A stretch of DNA of 25,789 nucleotides from Verrucomicrobia bacterium UBA3750 (GTDB lineage: Bacteria; Verrucomicrobiota; Kiritimatiellia; RFP12; UBA1067), in the NCBI GenBank assembly GCA_002371755.1, contig DFGM01000034.1, forward strand, positions 1-25,789, written 5' to 3'. Position numbers and translations under genes: made by a program. This document shows positions 15,669 through 23,527 of the stretch, one piece after another. The first letter of the stretch is position 1, and each line of letters starts with the position of its first letter. The notes under the pieces are model-generated. The model saw only the letters and a program-made list of their open reading frames with translations. It ran no database searches and was not told the origin of the DNA.

Positions 15669-16901
15669 TCAGCGCGGCATGACCCAGCTGACGGAACGGT
15701 TGCCTCCTGCGAAAATTTCGGCTGCGAGCGAGCGGACGGCCTCTGCCGTGACGGCGCGTATGCGCTCCAACTCGACATCCGTATCTCCCGTCTTGCCGTA
15801 GGCCATGAAATAGCCGCCGTGAAACAGGAGTTTCGAAAGAACCTTTTCGTGCCCAAGCTTGAAGTTGCCCGTGAGAAACCTCTTCGTGCGCTCAAGTTCG
15901 GCAGAAGGCACTTTCCTGGTGGCGATCTTCTCAAGCTCCCTGTCTATGGTGTCCATCATCTTTGCCATGTTTGCCGCAGAAAGCCCGGCGGAGATGGCGA
16001 AGATACCTGAATCCGAGAAGGGATGCCACATGGAGGAGATGTTGTAGCTCAAACCCCTCTTTTCGCGCACTTCCTGGAAGAGACGGCTGGACATTCCCTT
16101 GCCGAGAAGCGCGTCCAGGATGTTCATCGCGTAGCGCCTGTCGTCATCGAGCCCGAAGGTGCGGTAGCCAATCGCCACCTTGACCTGGGCTATGTCGCGG
16201 GATGTGCGAATCTCGTCCACCTGGGGAATAGAGAAGTCGACCTTCTTGAAAGCGGGCTTTCTGCCCCGGCGCACAAGGGAAGGAGCAAACTTCGTCTCGA
16301 GAAGGGCAATCGTCTTCTCGATGTCGAAAGAGCCGGCGACAGCGAGGACGGTGTTGGAAGCGAGATAATGGCTCTTCATGTATGCGCGAAGGCGCTCCGG
16401 CGTCATCTTGGATACGGTTTGCTCGCTTCCCGCCACGGGGGTTCCGATGGCGTTGCGAGGGAATACGAGACGCTGCAGGTTCTCTTCCGCCACGGAGTCC
16501 GGGTCGTCGGCATACATCTTTATCTCTTCAAGGATTACGCCTTTCTCCGTGATGAACTCGTCTGCCGGAAACGAAGCGTTCAGATACATGTCGGAGAGGA
16601 TTTCCACGGCTTCGCCGAGGCAATCGTCTGGCATATGGGCGAAGAAACAGGTTGTCTCTTCGCTCGTGAAAGCGTTGAAGTTGCCTCCGCTACCCTCTAT
16701 TGCGCGGGTAATGTCGATAGCCTTTCGGGTAGGCGTGCCCTTGAAGAGCATGTGTTCGATAAAATGGGATATGCCGGCGTCGGCGGGCTTTTCGCCGCGG
16801 CTGCCCGAAATCACGAAGACTCCGAATGCGACGCTCTGTGCCTCGCACGGCACGAGCACGGCGTTTATGCCGCACTTGAGGGTGTGGTGTATCGCCTTCA
16901 T
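15669..16901 (-). CDS. M16-family zinc metallopeptidase
   Basis: 410 residues. The inverted zinc motif HFIEH gives ligands His46 and His50 with catalytic Glu49, and Glu126 in VILEEIKMY lies 76 residues beyond, at the expected spacing for the third ligand. The C-terminal half contains GLSYNISS, resembling the family's R/Y substrate-binding segment, so the protein has the usual active plus inactive domain pair (M16B, mitochondrial processing peptidase-like). No signal peptide is seen. It starts 6 bp after the acyl-CoA ligase stop, so it is the last gene of the minus-strand operon. Substrate unknown. Confidence 0.92.
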   Translation of the reverse strand: MKAIHHTLKCGINAVLVPCEAQSVAFGVFVISGSRGEKPADAGISHFIEHMLFKGTPTRKAIDITRAIEGSGGNFNAFTSEETTCFFAHMPDDCLGEAVEILSDMYLNASFPADEFITEKGVILEEIKMYADDPDSVAEENLQRLVFPRNAIGTPVAGSEQTVSKMTPERLRAYMKSHYLASNTVLAVAGSFDIEKTIALLETKFAPSLVRRGRKPAFKKVDFSIPQVDEIRTSRDIAQVKVAIGYRTFGLDDDRRYAMNILDALLGKGMSSRLFQEVREKRGLSYNISSMWHPFSDSGIFAISAGLSAANMAKMMDTIDRELEKIATRKVPSAELERTKRFLTGNFKLGHEKVLSKLLFHGGYFMAYGKTGDTDVELERIRAVTAEAVRSLAAEIFAGGNRSVSWVMPR

Positions 16902-16907
16902 GAGCGG

Positions 16908-18548
16908 TCAATCTCCAATCTGCTGGGCCACAAGCGCGGTAGCGCCGTATATTTCGCGCAGTTTCGGCTTTTCAATCTTGCCGGTTGGATTGCGTGGCAC
17001 CTCGGCAAAGATGATGCGGCGCGGCCTCTTGTAGCGTGGCAGCCCGAGACAGAACTCGTTGACGCCTTCTTCATCCAGCTTCATCCCTTCCTTCACGGAA
17101 ATGATGGCTGCCGCCACTTCGCCGAGACGCTTGTCGGGAAGACCTATCACGGCGACATCCTTTATGGCGGGGTGCGCCCGCAGGAAGTCTTCGATCTGCA
17201 CGGGATAGAGGTTTTCGCCGCCAGTGATGATGACGTCCTTGGCGCGGTCCACGAGATAGATGAATCCTTCGCGCTCTTCGGCCATGTCGCCGGTGAGGAG
17301 CCAGCCGTCATCCTTCAGTATCTCGGCGGTGGCTGCGGGATTCTTGTAATATTCTTTCATGACGCCCGGGCCTTTGAGGGCGAGCTCGCCAACTTCGCCG
17401 GGAGCGACAGGAGTGACGCCGTCCTTCTTGACGATTTTCGTCTGCCAGCCGTAGCCGGCCACGCCTATGGCGCCCACGTGGTCGATGTTCTCGACTCCCA
17501 GATGCACGGCGCCGGGTCCGGTGGATTCGCTCAGACCGTAGTTCGTATCGTAGTCGTGACCGGGGAAAACCTTCTTCCAGCGCCGGATGAGGCTAGGAGG
17601 AACGGGTTGCGCGCCGATATGCATGAGCCGCCATTGGGAGAGCGTGTAATCCTCGAGCTTCACTTCGCCCCTGTCTATGGCATCGAGGATATCCTGCGCC
17701 CACGGCACCAAGAGCCAGACGATGGAGCACTTTTCCTCGGATACGGCGCGCAAAATCCACTCGGGCTTCACGCCCTTCAAGAGAACCGCCCTGCCGCCTA
17801 CGAGGAACGAACCGAACCAGTGCATCTTCGCGCCAGTGTGGTAGAGGGGCGGGATGCACAGGAAACAATCTTCCTTCTTCTGCCCGTGGTGGTTCTGTTC
17901 CACCTTGCATGAATGGAGCAGGCACTTGTGCTGCAGGACGATCGCCTTCGGAAAGCCGGTGGTGCCGGAAGAGAAATAGATGGCCGCATCATCCTCGGGC
18001 GCAAGCGGGATTGCGGGCGTCCGGGAAGAGCAATAGCCCGCCATGGTGCGGTAGCTTACGTCGAAGCTCGGGCAATCATCGCCCACATAGACGCTGAACT
18101 TGATGCGAGGGAGGGCGTCGATAATCTGCTCGACGCGTCCTGTGAACTCAGGACCGTGCACAAGCACATCGGCATCGGCGAGTTCAAGGCAGTACTTGAT
18201 TTCGTCGGCAGTGTATCTAAAGTTGAGTGGCACGGCCATGCAGCCCGCCTTGAGAATGCCGAAGTAGATTGGAAGCCACTCTATACAGTTCATGAGGAGG
18301 ATTGCCACCTTGTCTCCCTTCCTCAAGCCGCGGCTCAGAAGAAAGTTGGCAAACCTGTTCGCCTTCTCATTGAACTCTTCCCAGGTGATTTCGCTGCGAA
18401 ACGCCTCTATGGGAGAAGACTCGATAAGCGAATACTCCTTCCATGTGGTATGGCGCGCCTCGAGCTCCTGCGGATTTATCTCAACGAGCGCTACATCGCC
18501 GCCGAAATCTTTCGCATTCCTCTCCAGAATCTCTGTTATATTGTTCAT
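16908..18548 (-). CDS. AMP-forming acyl-CoA synthetase/ligase
   Basis: 546 residues of the adenylate-forming superfamily. YFSSGTTGFPK (191-201) is the ATP-binding P-loop, GLSES the adenine-binding motif, LLTGDMAEE with VDRAKDVIITGGENLYP the hinge and C-domain entry, and PTGK with Lys524 the adenylation lysine. It should activate a carboxylic acid (a fatty or aromatic acid) to its CoA thioester, but the acid cannot be named from sequence. Residues about 25-50 form an insert before the usual start of the fold. ATG at 18548 overlaps the stop of the thioredoxin-like gene by 4 nt. Confidence 0.92.
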   Translation of the reverse strand: MNNITEILERNAKDFGGDVALVEINPQELEARHTTWKEYSLIESSPIEAFRSEITWEEFNEKANRFANFLLSRGLRKGDKVAILLMNCIEWLPIYFGILKAGCMAVPLNFRYTADEIKYCLELADADVLVHGPEFTGRVEQIIDALPRIKFSVYVGDDCPSFDVSYRTMAGYCSSRTPAIPLAPEDDAAIYFSSGTTGFPKAIVLQHKCLLHSCKVEQNHHGQKKEDCFLCIPPLYHTGAKMHWFGSFLVGGRAVLLKGVKPEWILRAVSEEKCSIVWLLVPWAQDILDAIDRGEVKLEDYTLSQWRLMHIGAQPVPPSLIRRWKKVFPGHDYDTNYGLSESTGPGAVHLGVENIDHVGAIGVAGYGWQTKIVKKDGVTPVAPGEVGELALKGPGVMKEYYKNPAATAEILKDDGWLLTGDMAEEREGFIYLVDRAKDVIITGGENLYPVQIEDFLRAHPAIKDVAVIGLPDKRLGEVAAAIISVKEGMKLDEEGVNEFCLGLPRYKRPRRIIFAEVPRNPTGKIEKPKLREIYGATALVAQQIGD

Positions 18549-19405
18549 TTTCTGGCTCCGTTTGACTTCTTTGCCGCCTTGAACGCCTTTGCCTTGGCGA
18601 CGCGTTTAGGCATGGAAGAGGCGTATTCTTCCTCGTACATCTCCGGCCATGTGGTCTTTACCGCCATTATCAGTTTCACGGCGGCGACGGGGTCGTGGTC
18701 GGTGAGAAACGCTATTTCCTCACGCGTCTCGTGCTTGGCGCGCTCTATCGCCTTCAAAATCTTCCCGGCCTCGTCCGCAAGTTCGGCGTTTTTGCCGTCG
18801 GCCTCGCGCTCCAGGGTAGCGACGATTTGCGCTATGGGCTTGCCCAACTGGAGACGTTCTTCAAGATGCTTATGCTTGACGATATGCACGTCTTCGGTGA
18901 GGGAAGGGTTTTTGCCGACTTTGGCGAGCGCGTTTATGACCGCCTCCAGTGCGAGCCTGTCGTCGCGGCCCTTGTATATGACCTTGCCACGATGGTCGAG
19001 GACATACAAGAACGGGATGGCGCCTCCGTTGTCGGGCTCGCCTTTGGCTATGCCTACCCCTTGATATATAGGATATGTAAGGTCGTGTTTTTCGATGAGG
19101 GCCTTGATTGCGGCCTCGTTCCGCTGCTGGCGGTGCGAACCGAGAACGATAAACGGCTTGCCGGAGGGTAGGCCGAAGTTTTTCCACAGTTCCTGCATGC
19201 GCGGCAAAAGCGCCTTGCACGGCGGGCACCTGTAGCCCCATTCGTCCACCAGCACCACGCGGCCTGAAAGCTTCTCGGGAGACGTTATTTTCACGCCACC
19301 CAGCCATGCGCTTTCATCCACATTAACCCATTCCACGGCTCTCGCACCATATGCGGCAAGAGCAAAAACGATGGAAAACGCGACTTTGCGCGAGATTTGC
19401 ATCAT
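18545..19405 (-). CDS. Exported thioredoxin-like (TlpA/ResA-type) protein
   Basis: 286 residues. An N-terminal signal peptide (basic start, hydrophobic stretch to about ALAAYGARA at 16-23) is followed by a thioredoxin fold with WGYRCPPCK (active cysteines 60 and 63) and a cis-proline at 131 (GGAIPFLYVLD). The C-terminal ~110 residues are a charged helical extension ending in Lys/Ala-rich sequence. It probably acts in the periplasm in thiol-disulfide exchange. The start has a strong Shine-Dalgarno (AGGAGGG, complement of 19410-19416) and overlaps the antiporter stop by 4 nt. A second ATG follows at once. Some AhpC/TSA-like membership is possible. Confidence 0.88.
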   Translation of the reverse strand: MMQISRKVAFSIVFALAAYGARAVEWVNVDESAWLGGVKITSPEKLSGRVVLVDEWGYRCPPCKALLPRMQELWKNFGLPSGKPFIVLGSHRQQRNEAAIKALIEKHDLTYPIYQGVGIAKGEPDNGGAIPFLYVLDHRGKVIYKGRDDRLALEAVINALAKVGKNPSLTEDVHIVKHKHLEERLQLGKPIAQIVATLEREADGKNAELADEAGKILKAIERAKHETREEIAFLTDHDPVAAVKLIMAVKTTWPEMYEEEYASSMPKRVAKAKAFKAAKKSNGARK

Positions 19406-21747
19406 TTGACCCTCCTGAAGAACCGGCGCATTTCGTCCGGAGTCTCACATTTCGCGAGCGTCGCGGCGCCGTTATCGGCGCGGAGTGCGCGCGAAATGAA
19501 AGACATCAGCTTCAGATACGGCGTCTGCGATGAGTCGTTTGCGATCGTGAGCACTATTATCTTGACGGGCGAGGAATCGATCGTCTCGTAGTCTGGAAGG
19601 GCGCCTGCGGGATTGCCGCCGTCATCGAGTATGGCCACTGCGCCCGCAATGCCTTTGACGCTGGGCGAACGCCCGTGAGGCAGCGCGAGCCCTTTTGCAA
19701 GCCCCGTCGGCATAGACGCTTCCCGCTTCATCACCGCATCCACGGCGCCGGCCACGTCCGTGAGATGGTTTGGGCACTCCTTCGCAATTTCCTCCACCAT
19801 CTTCTGTATGGCGTCGGCCTTGTTTTGCGCCTTGAACTTGGGCAGCATCACGAAGCCTTGGAGATACTTGCCCACGCCTTCGTGGCCGCGTTTGGTCACT
19901 TCGCTCGCCGAAAGCATCTTCCCCACGTCTTCTTTGCGGATGGGTTTGGAGATGGAGCGCGCAAGGTCGTTGAGCTGGGAGGCGACTTCCATCCACGCCG
20001 TCATCACTATCGCCTCCTCGGCCGGCGTGCACACGAACGAGATTTTGCGGTTGGTGCGCCTGATGGAAAGCTCGATGTCGTCCATCGCCACTTCCCAGAT
20101 GTGGTCGGCAGGCGAAAGAAGCGTGGTGAAGAAGCCTTCCTTCCTGAACTCCTCGACAAGCTTGGAGAGGACGAGTTCCGCCACATCGCGTGTCGTGAGC
20201 TCGAACACCACCTCGCGCCTGCCGTCGCGCGACGGTTTCGGGTGGCGAACGCCTTTGCGCGCCGGGAGGAAGAGCCCGACGAGTGCAGGCGGGGCGACAA
20301 CGGTCGTCACAAGCGTCATCAAGATGCCTATGCCGAATATCTCCTGCGTCAGATATCCATAGGAAAGGCCGAGACCGGCGATGATAAGCGCCACTTCGCC
20401 GCGCGGCACCATGCCCGCGCCAATTCGCAGCCCGCCGAGAAGATTGAACCCGCAGCACATCGACGGCAACATGCACCCCAGCACCTTCGCGCTTATCGCC
20501 AAGGCCGTGTATATGCCGCCAAATATCAATACCGGCTTGGAACATAGCGCCGAGACATCCACCATCATGCCCATCACGCAGAAGAATACCGGCACGAGGA
20601 ATGTATAGACCGGCGAAAGAGTCTCCTGTATGGAATGTTTCAGGTCGGTGCGCGAAAGCGCAAGCCCCATCACGTACGCTCCGATAATCATCGCAAGCCC
20701 CATGTATTCGAAAAAGCCCGCGAGAATGAGCGAAAGACCGAACGCCATGGTCGCAATCACCACGGGCGAGCGGAAACAGAACTTCAGGAACTTTGCGATC
20801 CAGCGGGCAAGCATGATGCCTATCGCCGTGGCGCCCAGCCACACGCCGAAAGCCTTCAGCGCCACAACGCCGATGTTGCCCCAATCCACCCCGGAGGCCG
20901 CCCCGGATGCTTCAGCGGCATGGTTCGCCGCTATTATTCCGTTGCCTATGGCAAGCACGATCAGCCCGAGAACGTCGTCTATCACGGCGCCGGCCATGAT
21001 GGTCGTCCCTTCCTCCGAATCCATCTTCTTGCGCTCGGAAAGTATGCGCGCCGTGATGCCGACCGATGTGGCGGTGGACATTATGCCCATATACAGCGGC
21101 GCTTCCGCTGTCATCGCCTGCGCGAGGCTCATCGTGGAAAGATACGAAAAGTGCTCAAAAAACCTTGGAAGGAGGTAGACGGCGCACAAGTCGCCGAACA
21201 GGAATGATACTATCACGCCGCCGACGCCCACCATCGTGCCCACGAAGGAGTACTTCAGGAACATCCTCAAATTGGTTTCGAGCCCGGAAAGGAAGAGTAG
21301 AATCACGGAGGCGAGGGTGGCAATGCCGTAAAGCGCAGGGGATGCGGCATCGAACATCACATTGTTGCCGGCCGTAGTGCCGAACATCGCCTGCGCCGCC
21401 CCGCCTGCAGCCGCGTTCAGCTCGCGCAATGCCGCCCCGTTGAACAACCCATAACGGAATACTCCGTCCCCGAAACCGATGCCGCCAAGCGCCCATGGGC
21501 CTATCGCCACGCCGGCCGCAAGCTCGCCAAGTATCGACGGAAGCTTCAGCAGGGTGGCAATCGCACCCCCGAGACGCGCCGCAAAGATGATTACGCCGAT
21601 TTGCAGCACGAGGAACATCATCTCCTCCACGCGCGGCATCCCGAAGTTCGGATACGAAGGCGCCGCTCCTTCTTCGGCAAAAACCAAGCCTGCAACCATG
21701 GCAAACGCCATGGCAAATACCGTTTTCTTCTTCATATTATGGCTCAT
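19402..21747 (-). CDS. CPA2-family cation:proton antiporter fused to a PTS EIIA-like domain
   Basis: 781 residues. A probable signal peptide (about 5-25, ending VFA) precedes a CPA2 transporter domain of ~12 membrane spans (about 40-480): GELAAGVAIGPWALG, LFLSGLETNLRMF, SVGITARIL and the Asp-Asp ion site in VIDDVLGLIVLAI, then GMVPRGEVALIIAGLGLSYG. A cytoplasmic region of ~170 residues follows, then a C-terminal EIIA type-2 domain (about 640-781) with GLALPHGR holding His691, the residue phosphorylated in EIIA-Fru/Ntr proteins, and TPYLKLMSFISRAL near the end. It likely exchanges Na+ or K+ for H+ under control of PTS phosphorylation. First gene of a four-gene operon with its own promoter at 21763-21772. 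ATG 21735 (residue 5) is an alternative start; neither has a good Shine-Dalgarno. Confidence 0.9.
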   Translation of the reverse strand: MSHNMKKKTVFAMAFAMVAGLVFAEEGAAPSYPNFGMPRVEEMMFLVLQIGVIIFAARLGGAIATLLKLPSILGELAAGVAIGPWALGGIGFGDGVFRYGLFNGAALRELNAAAGGAAQAMFGTTAGNNVMFDAASPALYGIATLASVILLFLSGLETNLRMFLKYSFVGTMVGVGGVIVSFLFGDLCAVYLLPRFFEHFSYLSTMSLAQAMTAEAPLYMGIMSTATSVGITARILSERKKMDSEEGTTIMAGAVIDDVLGLIVLAIGNGIIAANHAAEASGAASGVDWGNIGVVALKAFGVWLGATAIGIMLARWIAKFLKFCFRSPVVIATMAFGLSLILAGFFEYMGLAMIIGAYVMGLALSRTDLKHSIQETLSPVYTFLVPVFFCVMGMMVDVSALCSKPVLIFGGIYTALAISAKVLGCMLPSMCCGFNLLGGLRIGAGMVPRGEVALIIAGLGLSYGYLTQEIFGIGILMTLVTTVVAPPALVGLFLPARKGVRHPKPSRDGRREVVFELTTRDVAELVLSKLVEEFRKEGFFTTLLSPADHIWEVAMDDIELSIRRTNRKISFVCTPAEEAIVMTAWMEVASQLNDLARSISKPIRKEDVGKMLSASEVTKRGHEGVGKYLQGFVMLPKFKAQNKADAIQKMVEEIAKECPNHLTDVAGAVDAVMKREASMPTGLAKGLALPHGRSPSVKGIAGAVAILDDGGNPAGALPDYETIDSSPVKIIVLTIANDSSQTPYLKLMSFISRALRADNGAATLAKCETPDEMRRFFRRVK

Positions 21748-21762
21748 TGGGTTGTTTCAGTA

Positions 21763-21779
21763 TATTATACCATATTATA
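21763..21779 (-). promoter_or_regulatory. Antiporter operon promoter with two overlapping -10 hexamers
   Basis: Perfect TGGTATAATA on the minus strand at 21772-21763 (TATAAT 21769-21764). A second TATAAT lies 10 bp upstream (21779-21774) without the TGG extension. With the downstream box the leader to ATG 21747 would be ~10 nt. Confidence 0.7.
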
Positions 21780-21794
21780 GATGTGGCGTGCGGA

Positions 21795-22292
21795 CTATGT
21801 TTGGCTTTCCACCTTCTCGACGTCCGCTGGCGAGACGGCTACTTCCACGCTCGCGCCGAGAATCTCGCAGTTGAGGCACAATGTGGCTTTCGCACCCTCG
21901 TGCTTGACCACTCCTTCCACCCCGCGAAACGCCCCGGACGTTATCTTCACAAGATCGCCTTCCTTGAATGAGTGATGCACTTTCACCACCGGACCCTTCC
22001 GCGTGGCGTTCTTGATCTGCCTCAACTGGTGTATCATCTTCCGCGGCTTGTCTACCTGTATCGTGCTGATGATAAGGTTGGTCTTGAGGATGGTCAGCCT
22101 CTCGTCAGGGTTTAGTCGCGTAAAGACATATCCGGGGAAAAGGGGCAGATATACCCGCACTTTGCGCCTTTGCGCCTTGCGAATCTTCAGATAAAGCGGC
22201 AAATGGTAGAAAAAGCGGTAGAATTTCATCCATTCTACCACCTTTTTCTCCGTTCGCGGCTTCACGTAGAGGACATACCAGGTTCTTTTCAT
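21795..22292 (-). CDS. NusG-family transcription elongation/antitermination protein (stand-alone paralogue type)
   Basis: 165 residues. The NGN domain begins TWYVLYVKPRTEKKVVEWM and contains the family block YLPLFPGYVF. A KOW domain follows: FKEGDLVKITSGAFRGVEGV, then the hydrophobic C-terminal strands. It should bind RNA polymerase and affect pausing or antitermination. Housekeeping nusG usually lies between secE and rplK; here it stands alone, so it may be a specialised paralogue of the RfaH/UpxY/LoaP kind, although it could be the only NusG of the cell. ATG at 22292 is preferred because WYVL normally starts a few residues from the N-terminus; an upstream in-frame ATG at 22343 lies in a predicted hairpin. 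Transcribed from the promoter at 22390-22399 with a ~91 nt leader. Confidence 0.88.
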   Translation of the reverse strand: MKRTWYVLYVKPRTEKKVVEWMKFYRFFYHLPLYLKIRKAQRRKVRVYLPLFPGYVFTRLNPDERLTILKTNLIISTIQVDKPRKMIHQLRQIKNATRKGPVVKVHHSFKEGDLVKITSGAFRGVEGVVKHEGAKATLCLNCEILGASVEVAVSPADVEKVESQT

Positions 22293-22331
22293 CTTATGAT
22301 TCCGACCGGCGAAGATAGACTGCGACGGATA

Positions 22332-22357
22332 GCCAGGCATCATGCCCGGCCTCTGGC
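22332..22357 (-). promoter_or_regulatory. Leader hairpin upstream of the NusG-family gene
   Basis: Within the predicted leader, 22350-22344 pairs with 22338-22332 (GCCGGGC with GCCTGGC, one G-U) around a 5-nt loop. An alternative stem (GCCAG at 22357-22353 with CTGGC at 22336-22332) excludes it. No T run follows, so it is not a simple terminator; it may regulate the gene. Confidence 0.35.
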
Positions 22358-22389
22358 GTGTATCGATACTCTCCAGTCAGTTGATCGAA

Positions 22390-22399
22390 TATTATACCA
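22390..22399 (-). promoter_or_regulatory. Extended -10 promoter for the NusG-family gene
   Basis: Perfect TGGTATAATA on the minus strand (TATAAT 22396-22391), preceded by GGGGGGAATG. The predicted start near 22384 gives a ~91 nt leader to ATG 22292. Confidence 0.75.
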
Positions 22400-22455
22400 C
22401 ATTCCCCCCGTCCGCGCAAATGGGCGTCTCCCAGGGGGCGGAAGGGGTGGAGCGA

Positions 22456-22609
22456 CCAATGGGCATGGGTCCGGAATCCAATGGGCATGGGTCTCGAATT
22501 CAATGGGCATGGGATTCGGATCCAATGGGCATGGGATTCGGAATCAATGGGCATTGGATTCAGATCCAATGGGCATTGGATTCCCGTCCAATGCCCATTG
22601 GTCGAACAA
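22456..22609. repeat. Seven-unit 22-bp tandem repeat with palindromic core
   Basis: Seven units of exactly 22 bp begin at 22456, 22478, 22500, 22522, 22544, 22566 and 22588. Each carries a core close to CCAATG-N2-CATTGG. Units 1-4 read CATGGG in the right half, units 5-6 CATTGG, and unit 7 has the centre inverted (CCAATGCCCATTGG), so units 6 and 7 form a perfect 14-bp inverted repeat around an 8-nt loop. The array lies between the divergent promoters at 22390-22399 and 22693-22702. No open frame here looks genuine. Function unknown; operator array or RNA/DNA hairpin element are possibilities. Confidence 0.9.
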
Positions 22610-22621
22610 CGGCCTCGGTAG

Positions 22622-22643
22622 GGCGGCGAGACCCCTCGCCGCC
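22622..22643. repeat. GC-rich perfect hairpin (REP-like palindrome)
   Basis: GGCGGCGAG (22622-22630) and CTCGCCGCC (22635-22643) form a perfect 9-bp stem around ACCC, with further GCCGCC-rich sequence to the right. No T run follows, so a terminator is unlikely. It may be a dispersed palindromic repeat. Confidence 0.6.
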
Positions 22644-22692
22644 GCGTCGCCGCCGCAATGTCCGGCGCCTCGTTGCACTTGGGGCGGGAATG

Positions 22693-22702
22693 TGGTATAA
22701 TA
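22693..22702 (+). promoter_or_regulatory. Extended -10 promoter for the site-2-type protease gene
   Basis: Perfect TGGTATAATA (TATAAT 22696-22701), preceded by GGGCGGGAATG. The ATG at 22711 follows after 9 nt, so the leader is at most a few nucleotides. Confidence 0.75.
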
Positions 22703-22710
22703 TGCGCATC

Positions 22711-23472
22711 ATGTTGATTGTAAATACTAAATACAGGCTTTGCGAGCTCTTCGGCATACCCATATATGTGGATATATCGTTCGCCGTACTGCTTTTGATG
22801 TTCCTGCTGTCGTTCGGGTCATTCGGCTACGGGCTGACGGCGGTATTGCTTCTATCCATATCCGTCATAGCGCACGAGTTTGCCCATGCACTTACGGCTC
22901 GGGCTTTCGGCTACCAGACGAAAGATATCACGATATCGCTTGTCGGGGGGTGCGCCTCGCTTATTTCGATGCCGCGCAAGGCGTCGCAGGAGTTTCTGAC
23001 GGCGATTGCAGGGCCTGCGGCCTCGTTTGCACTCGCATTGATCGGCTACGTGGTCTGCATGTTCATGCCGATTCAGAGTGATTGGCTCTTTTTCGTCTTC
23101 GCGTATCTGGGCTGGATGAACCTGATGCTCGGCGCCTTCAACCTGCTGCCCGGTTTCCCGATGGATGGCGGGCGCATATTCCGTTCTGTCTTGCGAGCCT
23201 TCCTTTCGCGTCCGCAGGCGACGTTTGTCGCCATGTGGGTGGGGCGGGTGTTCGCGATTGTGTTGGGGCTGAGCGGGCTTAGCGCCATGGTCAATGGCGG
23301 CAGTTTCGGTTTTGTGCGCCTTCTTATCGCCTATATGATATGGCAGGAAGGGAAGCGCGAGTATCTGATGGCGCAGATGGAAAGTTCGTGGGACTATGGC
23401 GACTTCCGCGCACGCGTTTCGCCTCCGCCCTACGGCGGCGACGAGGAAGACGTCGATATTTCGCGAAATTGA
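22711..23472 (+). CDS. Site-2 protease family (M50) intramembrane zinc metalloprotease
   Basis: 253 residues, several membrane spans. HEFAH gives zinc ligands His55 and His59 with catalytic Glu56, and NLLPGFPMDGGR supplies the third ligand Asp152. These are the two diagnostic S2P motifs. The fold is the small SpoIVFB/Rip-like type; no PDZ or CBS domain is present, and the acidic C-terminus (EEDVDISRN) is short. It cleaves membrane-spanning substrates such as anti-sigma factors in related systems; the target here is unknown. ATG 22711 is chosen because the -10 hexamer ends at 22701, so an in-frame ATG at 22702 would lie upstream of any transcription start, and the open frame further upstream runs through the repeat array. 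Confidence 0.9.
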   Translation: MLIVNTKYRLCELFGIPIYVDISFAVLLLMFLLSFGSFGYGLTAVLLLSISVIAHEFAHALTARAFGYQTKDITISLVGGCASLISMPRKASQEFLTAIAGPAASFALALIGYVVCMFMPIQSDWLFFVFAYLGWMNLMLGAFNLLPGFPMDGGRIFRSVLRAFLSRPQATFVAMWVGRVFAIVLGLSGLSAMVNGGSFGFVRLLIAYMIWQEGKREYLMAQMESSWDYGDFRARVSPPPYGGDEEDVDISRN

Positions 23473-23480
23473 GGCTTTAT

Positions 23481-23502
23481 TCCGCTTTTTATGCGGATTT
23501 AT
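23481..23502 (+). terminator. Weak candidate terminator after the site-2-type protease gene
   Basis: TCCGC (23481-23485) pairs with GCGGA (23493-23497) around a T-rich loop, followed by TTTAT. The stem is only 5 bp, so read-through into the aldolase gene is likely. Confidence 0.25.
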
Positions 23503-23527
23503 CTAAAAAGAGAAAGGGAAAAACAAG

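Noticed and set aside
16023..17912. A 629-codon open frame on the plus strand.
   Set aside because: It is antisense to the M16 peptidase and acyl-CoA ligase, both of which have complete, correctly spaced catalytic motifs.
22456..22609. Possible CRISPR array.
   Set aside because: The 22-bp units abut without unique spacers, and no cas gene is nearby.
22342..22710. Protein-coding extension of the site-2-type protease upstream through the repeat array.
   Set aside because: The promoter box at 22693-22702 lies inside this stretch, and the encoded residues are repeat-derived; the conserved protein begins at 22711.
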